From Diploptera punctata (taxonomy: Eukaryota; Arthropoda; Insecta; Blattodea; Blaberidae): a stretch of DNA of 64,000 nt. This document shows, in pieces, positions 43,995 through 53,633 of this stretch. The notes beneath the pieces were generated by a model that worked only from the letters and a program-made list of their open reading frames with translations, was not told the origin of the DNA and did no database searches. Location of the stretch: the NCBI GenBank assembly GCA_030220185.1, contig JASPKZ010007297.1:1024001-1088000 (forward strand), written 5' to 3'. The first letter of the stretch is position 1. Every line of letters starts with the position of its first letter. Position numbers and translations under genes: made by a program.

Positions 43995-45133
43995 AACAAG
44001 TTTCGGGTTTATCTATGGGAAATCCTCTTTCGCCTTTTTTGGCTAATTTATATATGAGTTACTTCGAGTGCCATATCACCAAGGCTTACCCATGGATTTT
44101 CAAGAGTTGGTACAGATACGTTGATGATATTTTTTCGATAATAAATTTTAAACATGTTGATGATGCGTTGAAATTACTTAATCTACAAGATGTATCAATT
44201 AAATTTACCACAGAATCAGAAATTGAAAACAAAATTCCGTTTTTGGATTTATACATAATTAGGAATGAAAAAACTCAAAAAATTGAATTTGATATATATA
44301 GGAAGGGTACACATACTGATAATTATATTAAATCAACGGGTTTCAATCCACTGGCACATAAACATGCAATATTTAATAGCCTCTTATATAGATTAATATA
44401 GGTCCCATTAAAAGGAGAAAATTTTAAGAAAGAATATGAAAACATCCTAAATATAGCCAGATTAAATGGTTTTAAAAAGGATATAATATCTAACAAATTA
44501 AAGAAATTCAGAAAGATAAAACAACTTAAAGAATGCTCTACCCTACAAATGGTTAGTAACGAAAAGAAGAATTTCAAGAAAATTACTTACCATCCAATAG
44601 TACATGGAAAAATTCAAAAAATATTTGACAAATACAACATTACTTTGGCACCAATAAATAAATTTAGTCTGGAAAAACTTTTAATACCAATAAAAAAATC
44701 AACATCCCAGACAGTAAGAAATCTGGAATTTATCAAATTAATTGTAATGATTGTAGCAAAGTATACATAGGAAAAACAAAAAGGAATTTAGAAACACGCA
44801 CTAAAGAACATTTTAGAAATTAAAAATTGTGAAATTGAAAAATCAGCAATTGCTGCACATAGTTTACTAGAACATCATAAAATTGAAAAAGAAGCGAAAC
44901 TTTTAAAACAGTTGGATAAACCGTTGGAATTGACAATTTGGGAAATGATATTCATTCAGAAGAATAAATATCGATCTATGAATTTCGATATTCCGGTGGA
45001 TATAAATTTAATTACAAAGTTTATAATCCCAACAAAAGATGGCAGCACAAGAGGTGATGTCACTAAAGAAATCAACAATCACGGAATTTCATCAATGGAC
45101 GCCATGACTGATGAAGGACATGATATTGTCTGA
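43995..45133 (+). pseudogene. PLE-2 RT (partial) and GIY-YIG
   Basis: RT from SGLSMGNPLSPFLANLYM, then WYRYVDDIFSII (catalytic YVDD), IPFLDLYIIRNEKTQK and FNPLAHKHAIFNSLLYRLI. After a stop come the linker (KKITYHPIVHGKIQKIFDKY, NITLAPINKFSLEKLLIP) and the endonuclease (GIYQINCNDCSKVYIGKTKR, EHFRN, AAHSLLEHHKIEKEA, LTIWEMIFIQKN, NFDIPVDINLITKF). About three frame breaks. RT fingers are absent. Domain order RT-linker-GIY-YIG is that of PLEs. Confidence 0.85.
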
Positions 45134-45147
45134 AACCGTCGGTATCA
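45105..45147 (+). ncRNA. Hammerhead ribozyme, intact-looking (right arm)
   Basis: Helix I TGA/TCA, core CTGATGA, helix II GGACA/TGTCT, GAA, helix III ACCG/CGGT, cleavage base A (GUA). It overlaps the last codons of the PLE ORF (DEGHDIV), so the ribozyme begins inside the coding end. Confidence 0.8.
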
Positions 45148-45264
45148 AAGAAGTTTGAAAATATATGAGGTGAGTCGATTAAAATATGTTCTCCATTCAT
45201 TATTAATGATATAATCTCATAATGTTTACTTCCCGATATTAATTTAAATATAAATAATATAAAT

Positions 45265-45511
45265 TGTTTATTTTTTATTATTTCACTCACCTCATACTTC
45301 ATAATTCATAGCAGACCCAGGGTTTCTTCACATCTTTTGTGACATTCTCAATGCTGTGTCAGTTGTGAACGTGACACAGCATTGAGAATGTCACAAAAGA
45401 TGTGAACAAACCCTGGGTCTGCTATGAATTATGAAGTATGAGGTGAGTGAAATAATAAAAAATAAACAATATTAAAAAACCTCATAGTGTTATTTCCTAT
45501 CTACATAACTT
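45265..45511. mobile_element. Palindromic unit HP1, copy a, with 12-bp TSD
   Basis: 247 bp between AATAATATAAAT duplicates (45,253-45,264; 45,512-45,523). Arms carry CATAATTCATAGCAGACCC and its complement, over ~90 bp. The core region keeps a decayed hammerhead: helix I AGCA/TGCT, TTGAGAA, helix II TCACA/TGTGA, helix III ACCC-T-GGGT. Terminus CCTCATAGTGTTATTTCC. No ORF. Confidence 0.85.
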
Positions 45512-45539
45512 AATAATATAAATGTTTTATTATTAATTT

Positions 45540-46035
45540 AATACTTATCACTGAAGGACAAATTACATTTGAAGAGAAAAATATACGCTATTACTGGAGT
45601 TTGAACCCAGAACCTTTCAGGACAAATTATATTTCAAGAGAAAAATAGAAGCTCATACTGGGGTTTGAACCCAGAACCTTTCAGGACAAATTATATTTGA
45701 AGAGAAAAATATATGCTCAGACTGGGGTTTGAACCCTGGACTTTTATATTTGAATAGAAAATTATATTTTGTATTTTAAATTAACATTTTGCAGAATTGG
45801 ACATAGTTTTATTTTATGAATAAAAATTAATGCTTGGACCGGGATTTGAACCCCAGATCTCTGACTCTACGTGTCAGAGTTTGAATGGTGTAATCAGTAT
45901 CATACTGACATGCAGAGTCAAAGATTAAAATATATGCTTAGACTGGGATTTGAACCCAGGACCTTGGCATAGAAAGCCAAAGGTCCTGGGTTAAAACCCA
46001 GTCTGAGCGTATATTTTTCTCTTTAAATGTAATTA
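45540..46035. repeat. SINE-A cluster with ~65-bp tandem duplication and palindrome
   Basis: Three antisense tRNA-like segments (GGGTTTGAACCCAGAACC) repeat at ~45,600, 45,665 and 45,730, each with TTTGAAGAGAAAAAT. From 45,825 to 46,020 an inverted pair is centred near 45,975 (GGACCTTGGCATAGAAAGCC and GGCTTTCTATGCCAAGGTCC). Confidence 0.6.
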
Positions 46036-46080
46036 ATGTAAAAGCTAAATGCCTGTCATCTGATACTATATCAGCAAATA

Positions 46081-46240
46081 CATCATCATCCATGCAAACA
46101 TTAGGCCATGTGGCCTATTATGGTCTCAAAGAGGAATTTTCCATTTAGTACTTTTTTAGACGTCCCAGCAATCTTCTGCCTTGGGGGCAGTAACGAAGCA
46201 TGGCTTTTGGAATTCTATGAGATAGCATTTGTTGAAGAAG
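46081..46240 (-). pseudogene. LINE-K-like 3' end beside a glycerol kinase splice donor
   Basis: Minus strand: [20 protein letters not shown], then GGAAAATTCCTCTTTGAG, GGCCACATGGCCTAATG and an ATGATGATG tail at the plus-strand left edge. Closest relative 54,261-54,555. Its 5' truncation point lies about 19 bp from the exon donor at 46,260. Confidence 0.7.
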
Positions 46241-46259
46241 AAGTTCAGCAAATACATAC

Positions 46260-46463
46260 CGACAGGAATGCCACAGAGATCTGCCTGCAGTTGCATCACA
46301 TAGTTGTTAGCTGTCATTCCTCCGTCTACAAGCAATTTAGTGAGAGGAATTCCACAGTCTTGATTCATGGCATCCAGAATGTCTCTAGTTTGAAAACACG
46401 GCTTCCAGTGCCGCTCTAACTATTGCAGCACTAGACGTTTCTTCTGTAATCCCACATATAACA
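46260..46463 (-). CDS. Gk: Glycerol kinase exon 3 of those visible, with a 2-nt frameshift
   Basis: 204 nt, acceptor TTTTCAG, donor G^GTATGT (minus strand). First frame: [20 protein letters not shown], then AV. Second frame: [45 protein letters not shown]. Glycerol kinases read ...ALEAVCFQTR... without a gap; here GTGTTTTC replaces an expected GTGTGTTTTC, so two bases are missing and a stop (TAG) follows at once. Incoming phase 2 and outgoing phase 1 agree with neighbours only if two bases are restored. Either an assembly error or a disabled gene copy. VDGGMT belongs to the conserved nucleotide-binding fold. Confidence 0.88.
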
Positions 46464-46529
46464 CTGAAAATAACACAGGTTCCATCAGAGATCGTGTATC
46501 TACATAATAAAAACCAAACAGATAGGAAA

Positions 46530-46770
46530 AATTACAAGAATTTTTTTTTTAAATTAATGTCTTGACTGGGAATCGACCCCCAGACCTCCAACTTTATACA
46601 TCATTGTGCAGCCCACTGCACCATTCAAGACACAGTACAGAAATGTTGGTGTTCGTACTGTGTCTCAAATGGTGTAGGGGACTGCACACCGACATGAAGA
46701 GTTGGAGATCTGGGGTTTAATTCCCGGTTGAGTAGTTGATTTTTTTTTTCCGATATAAATTTCAACCAGG
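46530..46770. repeat. Palindromic tRNA-like SINE unit
   Basis: The left half carries an antisense segment (TGGGAATCGACCCCCAGACC); the right half a sense segment (GATCTGGGGTTTAATTCCCG). The mirrored inner part is GACACAGTACAG/CGTACTGTGTC. Confidence 0.6.
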
Positions 46771-46850
46771 ACTGGAACATATTAAACTAATTATAACAAC
46801 AAAACTACAAGAAATTTGGATACTCTTAGTAAAAAAACACTTTACAAATA

Positions 46851-48302
46851 CAGTAAAAGCTCCTTATTCGTTGGGGATATGTTCTGCAAAAATGGAATGG
46901 TAATTTGTATGAGTATATAGGGGATATGTTCCAAGGTTACAAAATAAAATATAAATGATCAAAATAAAATCAATTAATGGGAGATCTTGGACAATTTCTA
47001 TTTATTATTACTGTCAGGTTTAGACAAAGACTTAAAGAACTTACTATTTTTTTCCTGTTTTGCCGTTTTTAAAAGGTCTTTCATTTGAGATTGATATTTA
47101 GCTGTAAATTCTGCGATAGAATTCTTATTTTGTCTTTGGATTTCTTGATTCATTAACATTGAAACAGCGTGATATAGACGCAAATGACTTGCCAACGTGT
47201 ATAAACGGTCAAGCATTTCTACTTTTACTCTAAGCAGCAACACTACTTTTTTCAGCTTCGAAACTAATTTTCTTTCCTTTTACTTGACATTATAAACTGG
47301 CAACAAAGCAAAAGAGACACGTGTTATTCAATCAAAATTATTGCAATGAATGACAGGCTGAAACAATAAAACACCAATCGTGGCAAGGGCGGCATTTATA
47401 ACGAACATAGTGGCACTTGAAATACTGTGGTGGTGGCTTTTAACAACGAATTTTAGGCTTACTGATAATAAAATTTGTTTTACTTTGATATTAATTTGTC
47501 CATTTGGTTTGAATCACTTTGTAAAAGCCGCCTTGGCACGTGCCTGCAGTAAAAACGATGCCGATGCATTAATAAAGGATACTAATCCTTCTAATATACC
47601 GACCGGATCCGAGAATAAAGAAATTTTTAGCCACAAAAACAGGAACGTGTCGCAATTTTTTAACCCATGAATAAGGAGCTTTTATCATCATCATAATCAT
47701 CATCAACAACAAGGATTAAGCCCAATGGCCTGTTCCGATCTCATTATAGGTCGAATTGGTCCTTCCATCTCTTCAATGGTCTTCCCAACATTCTTCTCCC
47801 TTTTGGTTTATAATTATACATTCTTCTTGGTATGCACTGTTCATTCATTCGTAATACGTGCTGAAGATAAGCATTTTGGTAATATTTTATTCTTTCACAG
47901 AGATTAAATATATTAAGTTCTGTTCTTATATCTTTGTTTTACTTTTTATCAGTCCTTTAGTATCCTGCTATTGCTCTCAACATCTTCATTTCAGCAGCCT
48001 CTATTTGTTTACTATCTGCCTTTGTTAATGTCCAGGTTTCACATCTATAGATAAGAGATGGAACTGCCAATACTTTGTAAAACTTCAAAATAGTTTCTTT
48101 TCTAGTATTATTCAATAAAGTGCGTTTAATTGTGCCACATAGATAATTGAATCGTTGTATTTTAGTGTGTTTATCTAAATTTCTGTCATTGCCTAAATGA
48201 CATCCCAAATAATTAAAATTCTGAACTTGGTCTATAATTACATTGTTTATCATTATTTTTGTTCTTATTGCACATTTTCCTTTCAATAAAGAGCTTTTAC
48301 TA
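46851..48302 (-). mobile_element. Decayed pogo/Tigger-like DNA transposon, split by a LINE
   Basis: The left terminus CAGTAAAAGCTCCTTATTC follows a TA. The right terminus is AATAAGGAGCTTTTA at 47,670, with its duplicate AATAAAGAGCTTTTACT next to TA at 48,284-48,302. On the minus strand near 47,100-47,290: MSSKRK, then KVEMLDRL and, one frame over, GKSFASISRCFNVNES, a helix-turn-helix typical of pogo/Tigger transposases. No DDE domain. Confidence 0.65.
47685..48283 (-). pseudogene. LINE RT thumb and 3' end inserted in the pogo-like terminus
   Basis: Minus strand: NFNYLGCHLGNDRNLDKHTK, IQRFNYLCGTIKRTLLN, KFYKVLAVPSLIYRCETWTL, and AAEMKMLRAIAGY. Downstream frames are broken; it ends in an ATGATGATG tail at the plus-strand left edge. 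Flanked by AATAAGGAGCTTTTA and AATAAAGAGCTTTTA, a 15-bp duplication with one change. Confidence 0.75.
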
Positions 48303-48392
48303 TAATAAAAATGTTAAAATTGAAAAATCTGTGATTGCAATTTGTAGTTTATCCCCTGTTGTGGCCAGGTAGAAGAATTGCCCTAACCAACC
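48303..48392 (+). pseudogene. PLE GIY-YIG scrap
   Basis: Codons NVKIEKSVIAICSL correspond to NVKNGEIEKSVIAAHSL of other copies. Only ~50 bp remains. Confidence 0.4.
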
Positions 48393-49285
48393 AACTTACT
48401 GGCACTTTCAAATTGGATGGTTCATGGTCGTGCGAACTTAAGCTCTTCATAATCCCTATCCTGAGCTAATGTTTTCCAATCATCCCCTGTATAATCTACT
48501 TCCCTCAAATCATGGTAAAGGTTATTCTCCCACTACATTCTTGGCCTGGCTACTGGACACTTTCCATTTGATTTTCCTACTAGTAGTTTCCATGCCCCTC
48601 TTTCCTTCCCCATTCGTGCCAAATGTCCTTCCCATCGCAGTTTATGAGACTTGACTGTTCTTATTATGTCTGGTTTCCTATAAAGACCATGTAGCTAATT
48701 GTTAGTAGTCTTCTCTATTCACCTGTCTGTGTATCTCTCTTTGGTCAAAAAAATTTCCTAAGAAATTTATTCTCAAATTAAGTTATGTAGATAGGAAATA
48801 ACACTATGAGGTTTTTTTAATATTGTTTATTATTTCACTCCCTCATACTTCATAATTCATAGCAGACCCAGGGTTTCTTCACATCATTTGTGACACAGCA
48901 TTGAGAATGTCACAAATGATGTAAAGAAACCCTGGGTCTGCTATGAATTATGAAGTATGAGGTGAGTGAAATAATAAACAATATTTTATTCTCAAATACT
49001 CGTAATCTTCTTCCCTCCCTTAAAGTAAGAGTTCATGTTTTGCATCCATATAATATAACTGCAAGAAAAACAGTTTTATGTATTTTCAGTTTAACATTTT
49101 TTGAGAGAAGTTGGAATGACAAAAGTCTTTGTAATACATAATAGCATGTATTTCCAGAATTGATCCTATGTTTAATTTCTTTGTGCACCTGATTCCTATT
49201 TGTAATTATTGTTCCTAGGTATTTGAATTCAGCCACTTCTTCAAAATTTCCCTCATTTGTCATTAACTGTCCATTTCCATTATAC
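48393..49285 (-). pseudogene. LINE-G 3' half, interrupted by HP1
   Basis: Minus strand, thumb: LYNGNGQLMTNEGNFEEVAE, FKYLGTIITNRNQVHKEIKH, RLLSFQLLSKNVKL. 3' part at 48,393-48,765 with the CCTGAGCTAATGTTTTCC block. Interrupted by the palindromic unit at 48,779-48,984. Confidence 0.75.
48779..48984. mobile_element. Palindromic unit HP1, copy b, with 13-bp TSD
   Basis: 206 bp between TTTATTCTCAAAT duplicates (48,766-48,778; 48,985-48,997) inside LINE-G. The uninterrupted LINE sequence is seen at 33,110. Arms and termini match copy a. The right arm keeps GAA and ACCC-T-GGGT, and the CUGANGA position reads TTGAGAA. Confidence 0.88.
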
Positions 49286-49915
49286 AATACTAGGGCATTC
49301 GATAAGTAATGGCAACACTGTTGTAAATCAGTGATCCTAGTGGTGACCATTGTAATCTTGTAGTATGTTGTTGAGCAATCTTTGTTGTATAAATCTGTAA
49401 TGTTGAATATTAATATCGAAATAGCAATATTTTGTGAATACATTCACCGTTTCTCAGATTTAGTAAGTAATACCACCCTAAAAAAATGTTCAGTAGAATT
49501 TGTTTAGAAGATGGAATTGGGAAGTACTCGAACATTCACCAAATTCACCGAACAGGAGCCCTTGTAACAATGACTTACTCACAAAGATCAAAGAACCTCT
49601 AAGAGATATTTGATTTCAATCAAGAGTTCATACCCAGAAAGCTGTAGACTGTAATCAAATGAGAGGGATATCCAGAAGTGGTGCTGCAGGTGGAGTGCTA
49701 TCATCTTCCAAGGATTAGGTAATGTATAGTTGATGTGACAAGAGACTATAAATGAAGTTTGTAATGTCAAAAGTAATCTAAATAATTTTTTTTTTGTGAT
49801 GTTATAGCAATATTGCTTAACAATGTGAAAAATTTTAAAACTATCATGGCTCATGTATTACAAATAATAAAGACCAACATAAAGAAGACTGTAACTGGAC
49901 AATGAAGCTTATTAC
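49286..49915. other. Unassigned DNA
   Basis: Starts with CTAGGGCATTCGATAAGTAATGG, which looks like a mariner terminal repeat, but no matching right end or transposase was found. Confidence 0.25.
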
Positions 49916-49919
49916 TCAC

Positions 49920-50815
49920 TTCATAAAATAATGAAGAGTAATAACATACACTCAGCTACTAAAATAAGGCTATATAAAGTTTTAATAAGAACAGTTTTGA
50001 TTATGGTAGTGAGACATGGAGCCTCGATAAAAGATCAGAGGTAGCCATATATAATTTTGAAATAAAAGTACTCAAGGAAATATTCAAACATAAAAACAAT
50101 TTCAATAGAAAAGAAGAATCATTAAAAGTCAACAAAGTATGGATACCGGTTCTAAAAAATGCAAATGTAAACCTCTACAAGTACAATCGACTAGACTATC
50201 AAACAGCAATCTCATTGGAACAATGGAACTCCATACCGCTGACCAATCAGAAGGCAGACTAGGTCATCAAACAGCAATCTCATTGGAGCAATGGAAATCC
50301 CTAATGCTGACCAATCAGAAGGCAGATATAACTTACGAAAACATCGCAGTGAACGTATAAATAGGACAGACAGTGGACAGAATTGCCAGTCTCAAGACAA
50401 CCCTTGAGGATGCCAGACGCAGTCTCTGGCCTCATGACCACGGCCTACAGCCCGAAAATCTTCATCAAGATCATCATACTCAGGAAAATATTTGGACCGA
50501 TAAATATTAATGGTCAGTGGAGAATATGTTACAACAAAGAATTGTACGGCAAATACAATGAACCTGACCTTGTAAATTTTATTAGAGTAAAGAAATTGAA
50601 ATGGGCTGGCCATGTACAAAGCTCTCAACAGATCGAGCACTAAAAAAGGTGCTTACAGCAAGTTTTATGGGGAATAGGTGAGTTGGAAGTCTGAAAAAAC
50701 GATGGGAGGATGGTATTAAGGAAACCTACTTAAGTGTCACAACTGGAGGCTTGCTGCGCAAAATAGAAATAATTTGAGAGACAAGTTAAGGGAGGCCAAA
50801 GCTCAAATTTGAGCC
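49920..50815 (+). pseudogene. LINE RT C-terminal region with inserted minisatellite
   Basis: Plus strand: TKIRLYKVLIRTVLI, broken thumb, then RKIFGPININGQWRICYNKE, LYGKYNEPDLVNFIRVKKLK, WAGHV and, after breaks, KKRWEDGI. A 68-bp block (CAAACAGCAATCTCATTGGA...) occurs twice at 50,197-50,330. Typical RTE/CR1-like insect LINE end; 5' truncated. Confidence 0.7.
50139..50360 (+). repeat. Two-copy tandem repeat (~68 bp)
   Basis: Units ATCAAACAGCAATCTCATTG...ACCAATCAGAAGGCAGA at 50,198 and 50,266. They interrupt the LINE frame. Confidence 0.65.
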
Positions 50816-50896
50816 AATCAGCCATTGGATGGACGGATAGCAGTGTTTCTATTACTTATCGAAAGCCCCAGTATATTTGTATAGTGATGTAGATAC

Positions 50897-51153
50897 CTGC
50901 GAGCATCTTTCCTCCAGTATGGTGCATACAGCCCGGAGAAAGCAGGAACAAAGTAAACTTCGCTCTTAGAAGTGTCTGACTTGGCTATTTCATCTGATAC
51001 AGACACATCTTTCAATAATTTCAAATTATCGCGCAGCCATTTCATTGCAGCTCCACAAATAGCAACTGAACCTTCCAATGCATAAATAGGAGTAGCGTTC
51101 TTCCCTAGTTTGTAACCTACTGTTGTCAACAGGCCATGGTTTGAATGTACCAC
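50897..51153 (-). CDS. Gk: Glycerol kinase exon 2 of those visible
   Basis: 257 nt, acceptor GTACTTTCAG, donor AG^GTATCT on the minus strand. Encodes VVHSNHGLLTTVGYKLG, ATPIYALEGSVAICGAAMKW, LRDNLKLLKDVSVSDEIAKS, and SEVYFVPAFSGLYAPYWRKD. Matches glycerol kinase: HGLLTTVAY, YALEGSVAxxGxxxxWLRDN and FVPAFSGLYAPYW are hallmarks. Phase 0 in, 2 out. The frame is intact, and all conserved residues I can check are present. Confidence 0.95.
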
Positions 51154-51529
51154 CTGAAAGTACAGTAAAAACATTAATTTTATCATTGGAAGCTGTGAGT
51201 GGCACGACATGTCGCAGAGGGATTTTAAACTATGGATCATACATGAAACTAGATGAAGGGTGATATTAAATGAATGAATGAAGACGAAATTACATGTGTA
51301 GGAGTGGAGAATGTTGGTGGGATGAAATATGAGAAAAGGGAGAAGAAAAATCCTGATTAAACTCGCTGTGGTACAAATTCTGAACCGCCAGAATTTGAAC
51401 AAAGATATCCCAGTTCAGGCAGCTGTACGCGCTAGCAACGCATCCACAGAGACGGCTAAAGAATTGATAGTTTTATTTATTGGAACACAATGAAATGTTG
51501 TGTATACAGTAAGGATAACCATGTTAATG

Positions 51530-51895
51530 AACACAATTAAATTATTGTAAATTAATGGTAAAGAGAAAAATGTTTGCATGAACCGGGAATCGAACTCCGA
51601 ACCTTTAGCTTTCCGTGATAATGCTCTGTCCACTGAACTAATCCAGGCTTCATTCCCATCCAAGCAGAAATCCTTCCTTTACCTTATTCTACTGGTCCCA
51701 CATTCAATTGCAATGAATCATCAATCACAAATACACAATGAATGGCTTCTCCTGAAGAAGACATGAAGGCACTCCACACAGCTATAGCATTATTTATTAA
51801 ATTAATATTGAGAAGCTAAAGCTATTACTATGATAGAAATAAGTAAATTAATGAACACAATTAAATTATTGTAAATTAATGGTAAAGAGAAAAAT
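51530..51895 (-). repeat. SINE-B, two partial copies in tandem
   Basis: The segment ACAATTAAATTATTGTAAAT followed by GGTAAAGAGAAAAAT occurs at 51,533 and 51,858. The tRNA-like antisense head (GGGAATCGAACTCCGAACC) is at ~51,584. Confidence 0.6.
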
Positions 51896-51969
51896 TAAGG
51901 TAGAATATTTTTTATCACTCACATTCTACCTTAATGAATATACCTCATAGTGAGAATTCCTAAAATAAG
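51896..51969. mobile_element. 74-bp deleted palindromic PLE-end unit with 13-bp TSD
   Basis: Flanked by TAAAGAGAAAAAT (51,883-51,895; 51,970-51,982). Contains GGTAGAATATTTTTTATCAC, inverted ATTCTACCTT and terminus ACCTCATAGTGAGAATTCC. Like 35,760-35,885 but lacking its central half. Confidence 0.8.
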
Positions 51970-51982
51970 TAAAGAGAAAAAT

Positions 51983-52382
51983 CATATTTAAAGAGAAAAA
52001 TTATACGCTCAGACCGGGACTTGAACCCGGGACCCTTGGTTTTCTAGTCCAAGTGCTCTACCATTTGAGCTACCTGAGCAAGTACCGATCTAAACGCAAA
52101 TCTTTCTCTATATAAGTTGTAATTCCCGCCCACCAAATGCTTTGGAGCACTTGGACTAGAAAACCAAGGGTCCCGGGTTCAAGTCCAAATGCTTTTGGTG
52201 GGCGGGAATTACAACGTATATAGAGAAAGATTTGCGTTTAGATCGGTACTTGCTCAGGTAGCTCAAATGGTAGAGCACTTGGACTAGAAAACCAAGGGTC
52301 CCGGGTTCAAGTCCCGGTCTGAGCGTATAATTTTTCTCTTTAAATATGATTTATCCATCATTGAGATGTATGAAATTAATAA
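51983..52382. mobile_element. SINE-A, near-perfect palindrome with two heads
   Basis: Antisense head at 52,007-52,081 and sense head at 52,249-52,323, with long mirrored arms (CAAGTACCGATCTAAACGCA / GCGTTTAGATCGGTACTTG). The centre has an extra partial anticodon arm (52,143-52,185). Both heads keep A and B boxes. Confidence 0.75.
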
Positions 52383-52389
52383 TAAAAAC

Positions 52390-52640
52390 ATTGAAAGAGA
52401 AAAATGTTTGCCTGAACCGGGAATCGAACCCAGAACCTTTAGCTTTCCATTCTAATCTCTGTCCACTGAGCTAATCCAGGCATTAGCAGAGAAAGCTAAA
52501 GGTTCGGGGTTCGATTCCCGATTCAGGCAAAAATTTTTCTCTTTACCATTAATTTACAATAATTTGTGTTCATTAATTTACTTATTTCTATCATAGTAAT
52601 AGCTTCAGCTTCTCAATATTAATTTAATAGATAACCATGT
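52390..52640. mobile_element. SINE-B palindrome with two heads
   Basis: AACCGGGAATCGAACCC (antisense) and GGGGTTCGATTCCCGATTC (sense) face each other at 52,415 and 52,506. The tail is TTCTCTTTACCATTAATTTA. Confidence 0.65.
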
Positions 52641-52718
52641 TGTTGGTAAATAATTTTCTAGTCTATCAGAGATGTCGCAAGTCAGTTCACACACATATCA
52701 TATATCACTATTAAAATA

Positions 52719-52890
52719 CAGTATAACTCCTCATTTACACTTTTCAAGGGACTGGAGGGAAAGTGGTGTAATTAAGGGGAAAGTGTAAATTATAGGAAAC
52801 GAGGAGGATCTAAAAATGTTGACCCCCATATTCTGCAACTGTTCCAGAACACGCAAAAAAACCAGTGACTGGGATAATATAAATATTCAC
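52719..52890 (+). mobile_element. pogo-like MITE fragment
   Basis: TA followed by CAGTATAACTCCTCATTTAC; the body matches 25,868-26,013 inverted. Confidence 0.55.
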
Positions 52891-52959
52891 CAAATAATCA
52901 ATGGTTTTAAAATTAATTTTAAAGCACCGTTGAGGTTATGTATTAAAACATAAAGTTAG

Positions 52960-53130
52960 TTACTTATTTTAGGAATTCTCACTATGAGGTATATTCATTA
53001 AGGTAGAATATTTTTATCACTCACCTCATATTGTTCTTCTTATTTGATTATAAACTAGTTTCGGAACATAGTTTATAATCAAATAAGAAGAACAATATGA
53101 GGTGAGTGATAAAAATATTCTACCTTAATA
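52960..53130. mobile_element. Palindromic PLE-end unit cut at the ribozyme
   Basis: Arms TATTGTTCTTCTTATTTGAT and complement meet at AAACTAGTTTCGGAAC, i.e. helix III (ACTAGT) and GAA of the hammerhead seen at 26,827. The rest of the ribozyme is gone. Edges GGAATTCTCACTATGAGG and ATTCTACCTTAA. Confidence 0.7.
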
Positions 53131-53309
53131 AAGTTAGTATTTGATATCAGTTGAAATGCAGAAGATGAAACATTGTTTTGAAAGGCATTCATATTTTAAC
53201 TTCTTGATGAAGTTTTCTAACAGAATTTTATTTTACTTGAAGACGATTGATTTATCAGGTACTAATTTTACATTTTAATATTTTATCGCTAAATAATGTT
53301 TTTTTTTAA

Positions 53310-53435
53310 TTTAAAATAAAATTCTTTACAACCTCACCTCATATCTGTCTTTTATTTATTTAGAAGGAAGGATATGAGGTGAGGTATAAATAATTTTATT
53401 CTAAATTAAACCTCATAATGATATTCCTATAATAG
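53310..53435. mobile_element. Small palindromic PLE-end unit
   Basis: AATTTAAAATAAAATTCTTT is mirrored by AATTTTATTCTAAATT; the centre TTATTTATTTAGAAGGA. Related to 24,330-24,475. Confidence 0.6.
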
Positions 53436-53633
53436 TTTAATGTAATGTGTGTTTTGAACTGATGTAAACATAAAATTACTTTCTTTCTTTTACTTTCTAC
53501 ATTTCAAAAATGAATAACAAGGAGAGGTGCAGCAAGCAGCACTATGAATCTTTATTGAGAGATTTAAAAAATGTTGTTTTGCCATAGTAGTACGCAGGTT
53601 GAATTTCAGAAATGTTTTAAAGCTCTAAACTAG

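Larger units (their letters stand above)
43470..45215. mobile_element. PLE-2, head-to-head unit with long inverted arms
   Basis: The left arm (43,470-43,992, minus) is an almost exact inverted copy of the 3' part (44,690-45,215, plus): GIY-YIG, hammerhead and terminus. Between them is the RT 3' half. Outer edges ATTAATAATGAATGGAGAAC and its complement. Arms differ by few bases, so it is recent or gene-converted. Confidence 0.85.

Noticed and set aside
45580..45760. CRISPR-like array
   Set aside because: The three repeats are SINE-A tRNA segments in a eukaryotic genome, without spacers of even length or cas genes.
49287..49915. A mariner element
   Set aside because: Only a left-end-like sequence is present; no right end and no transposase frame.
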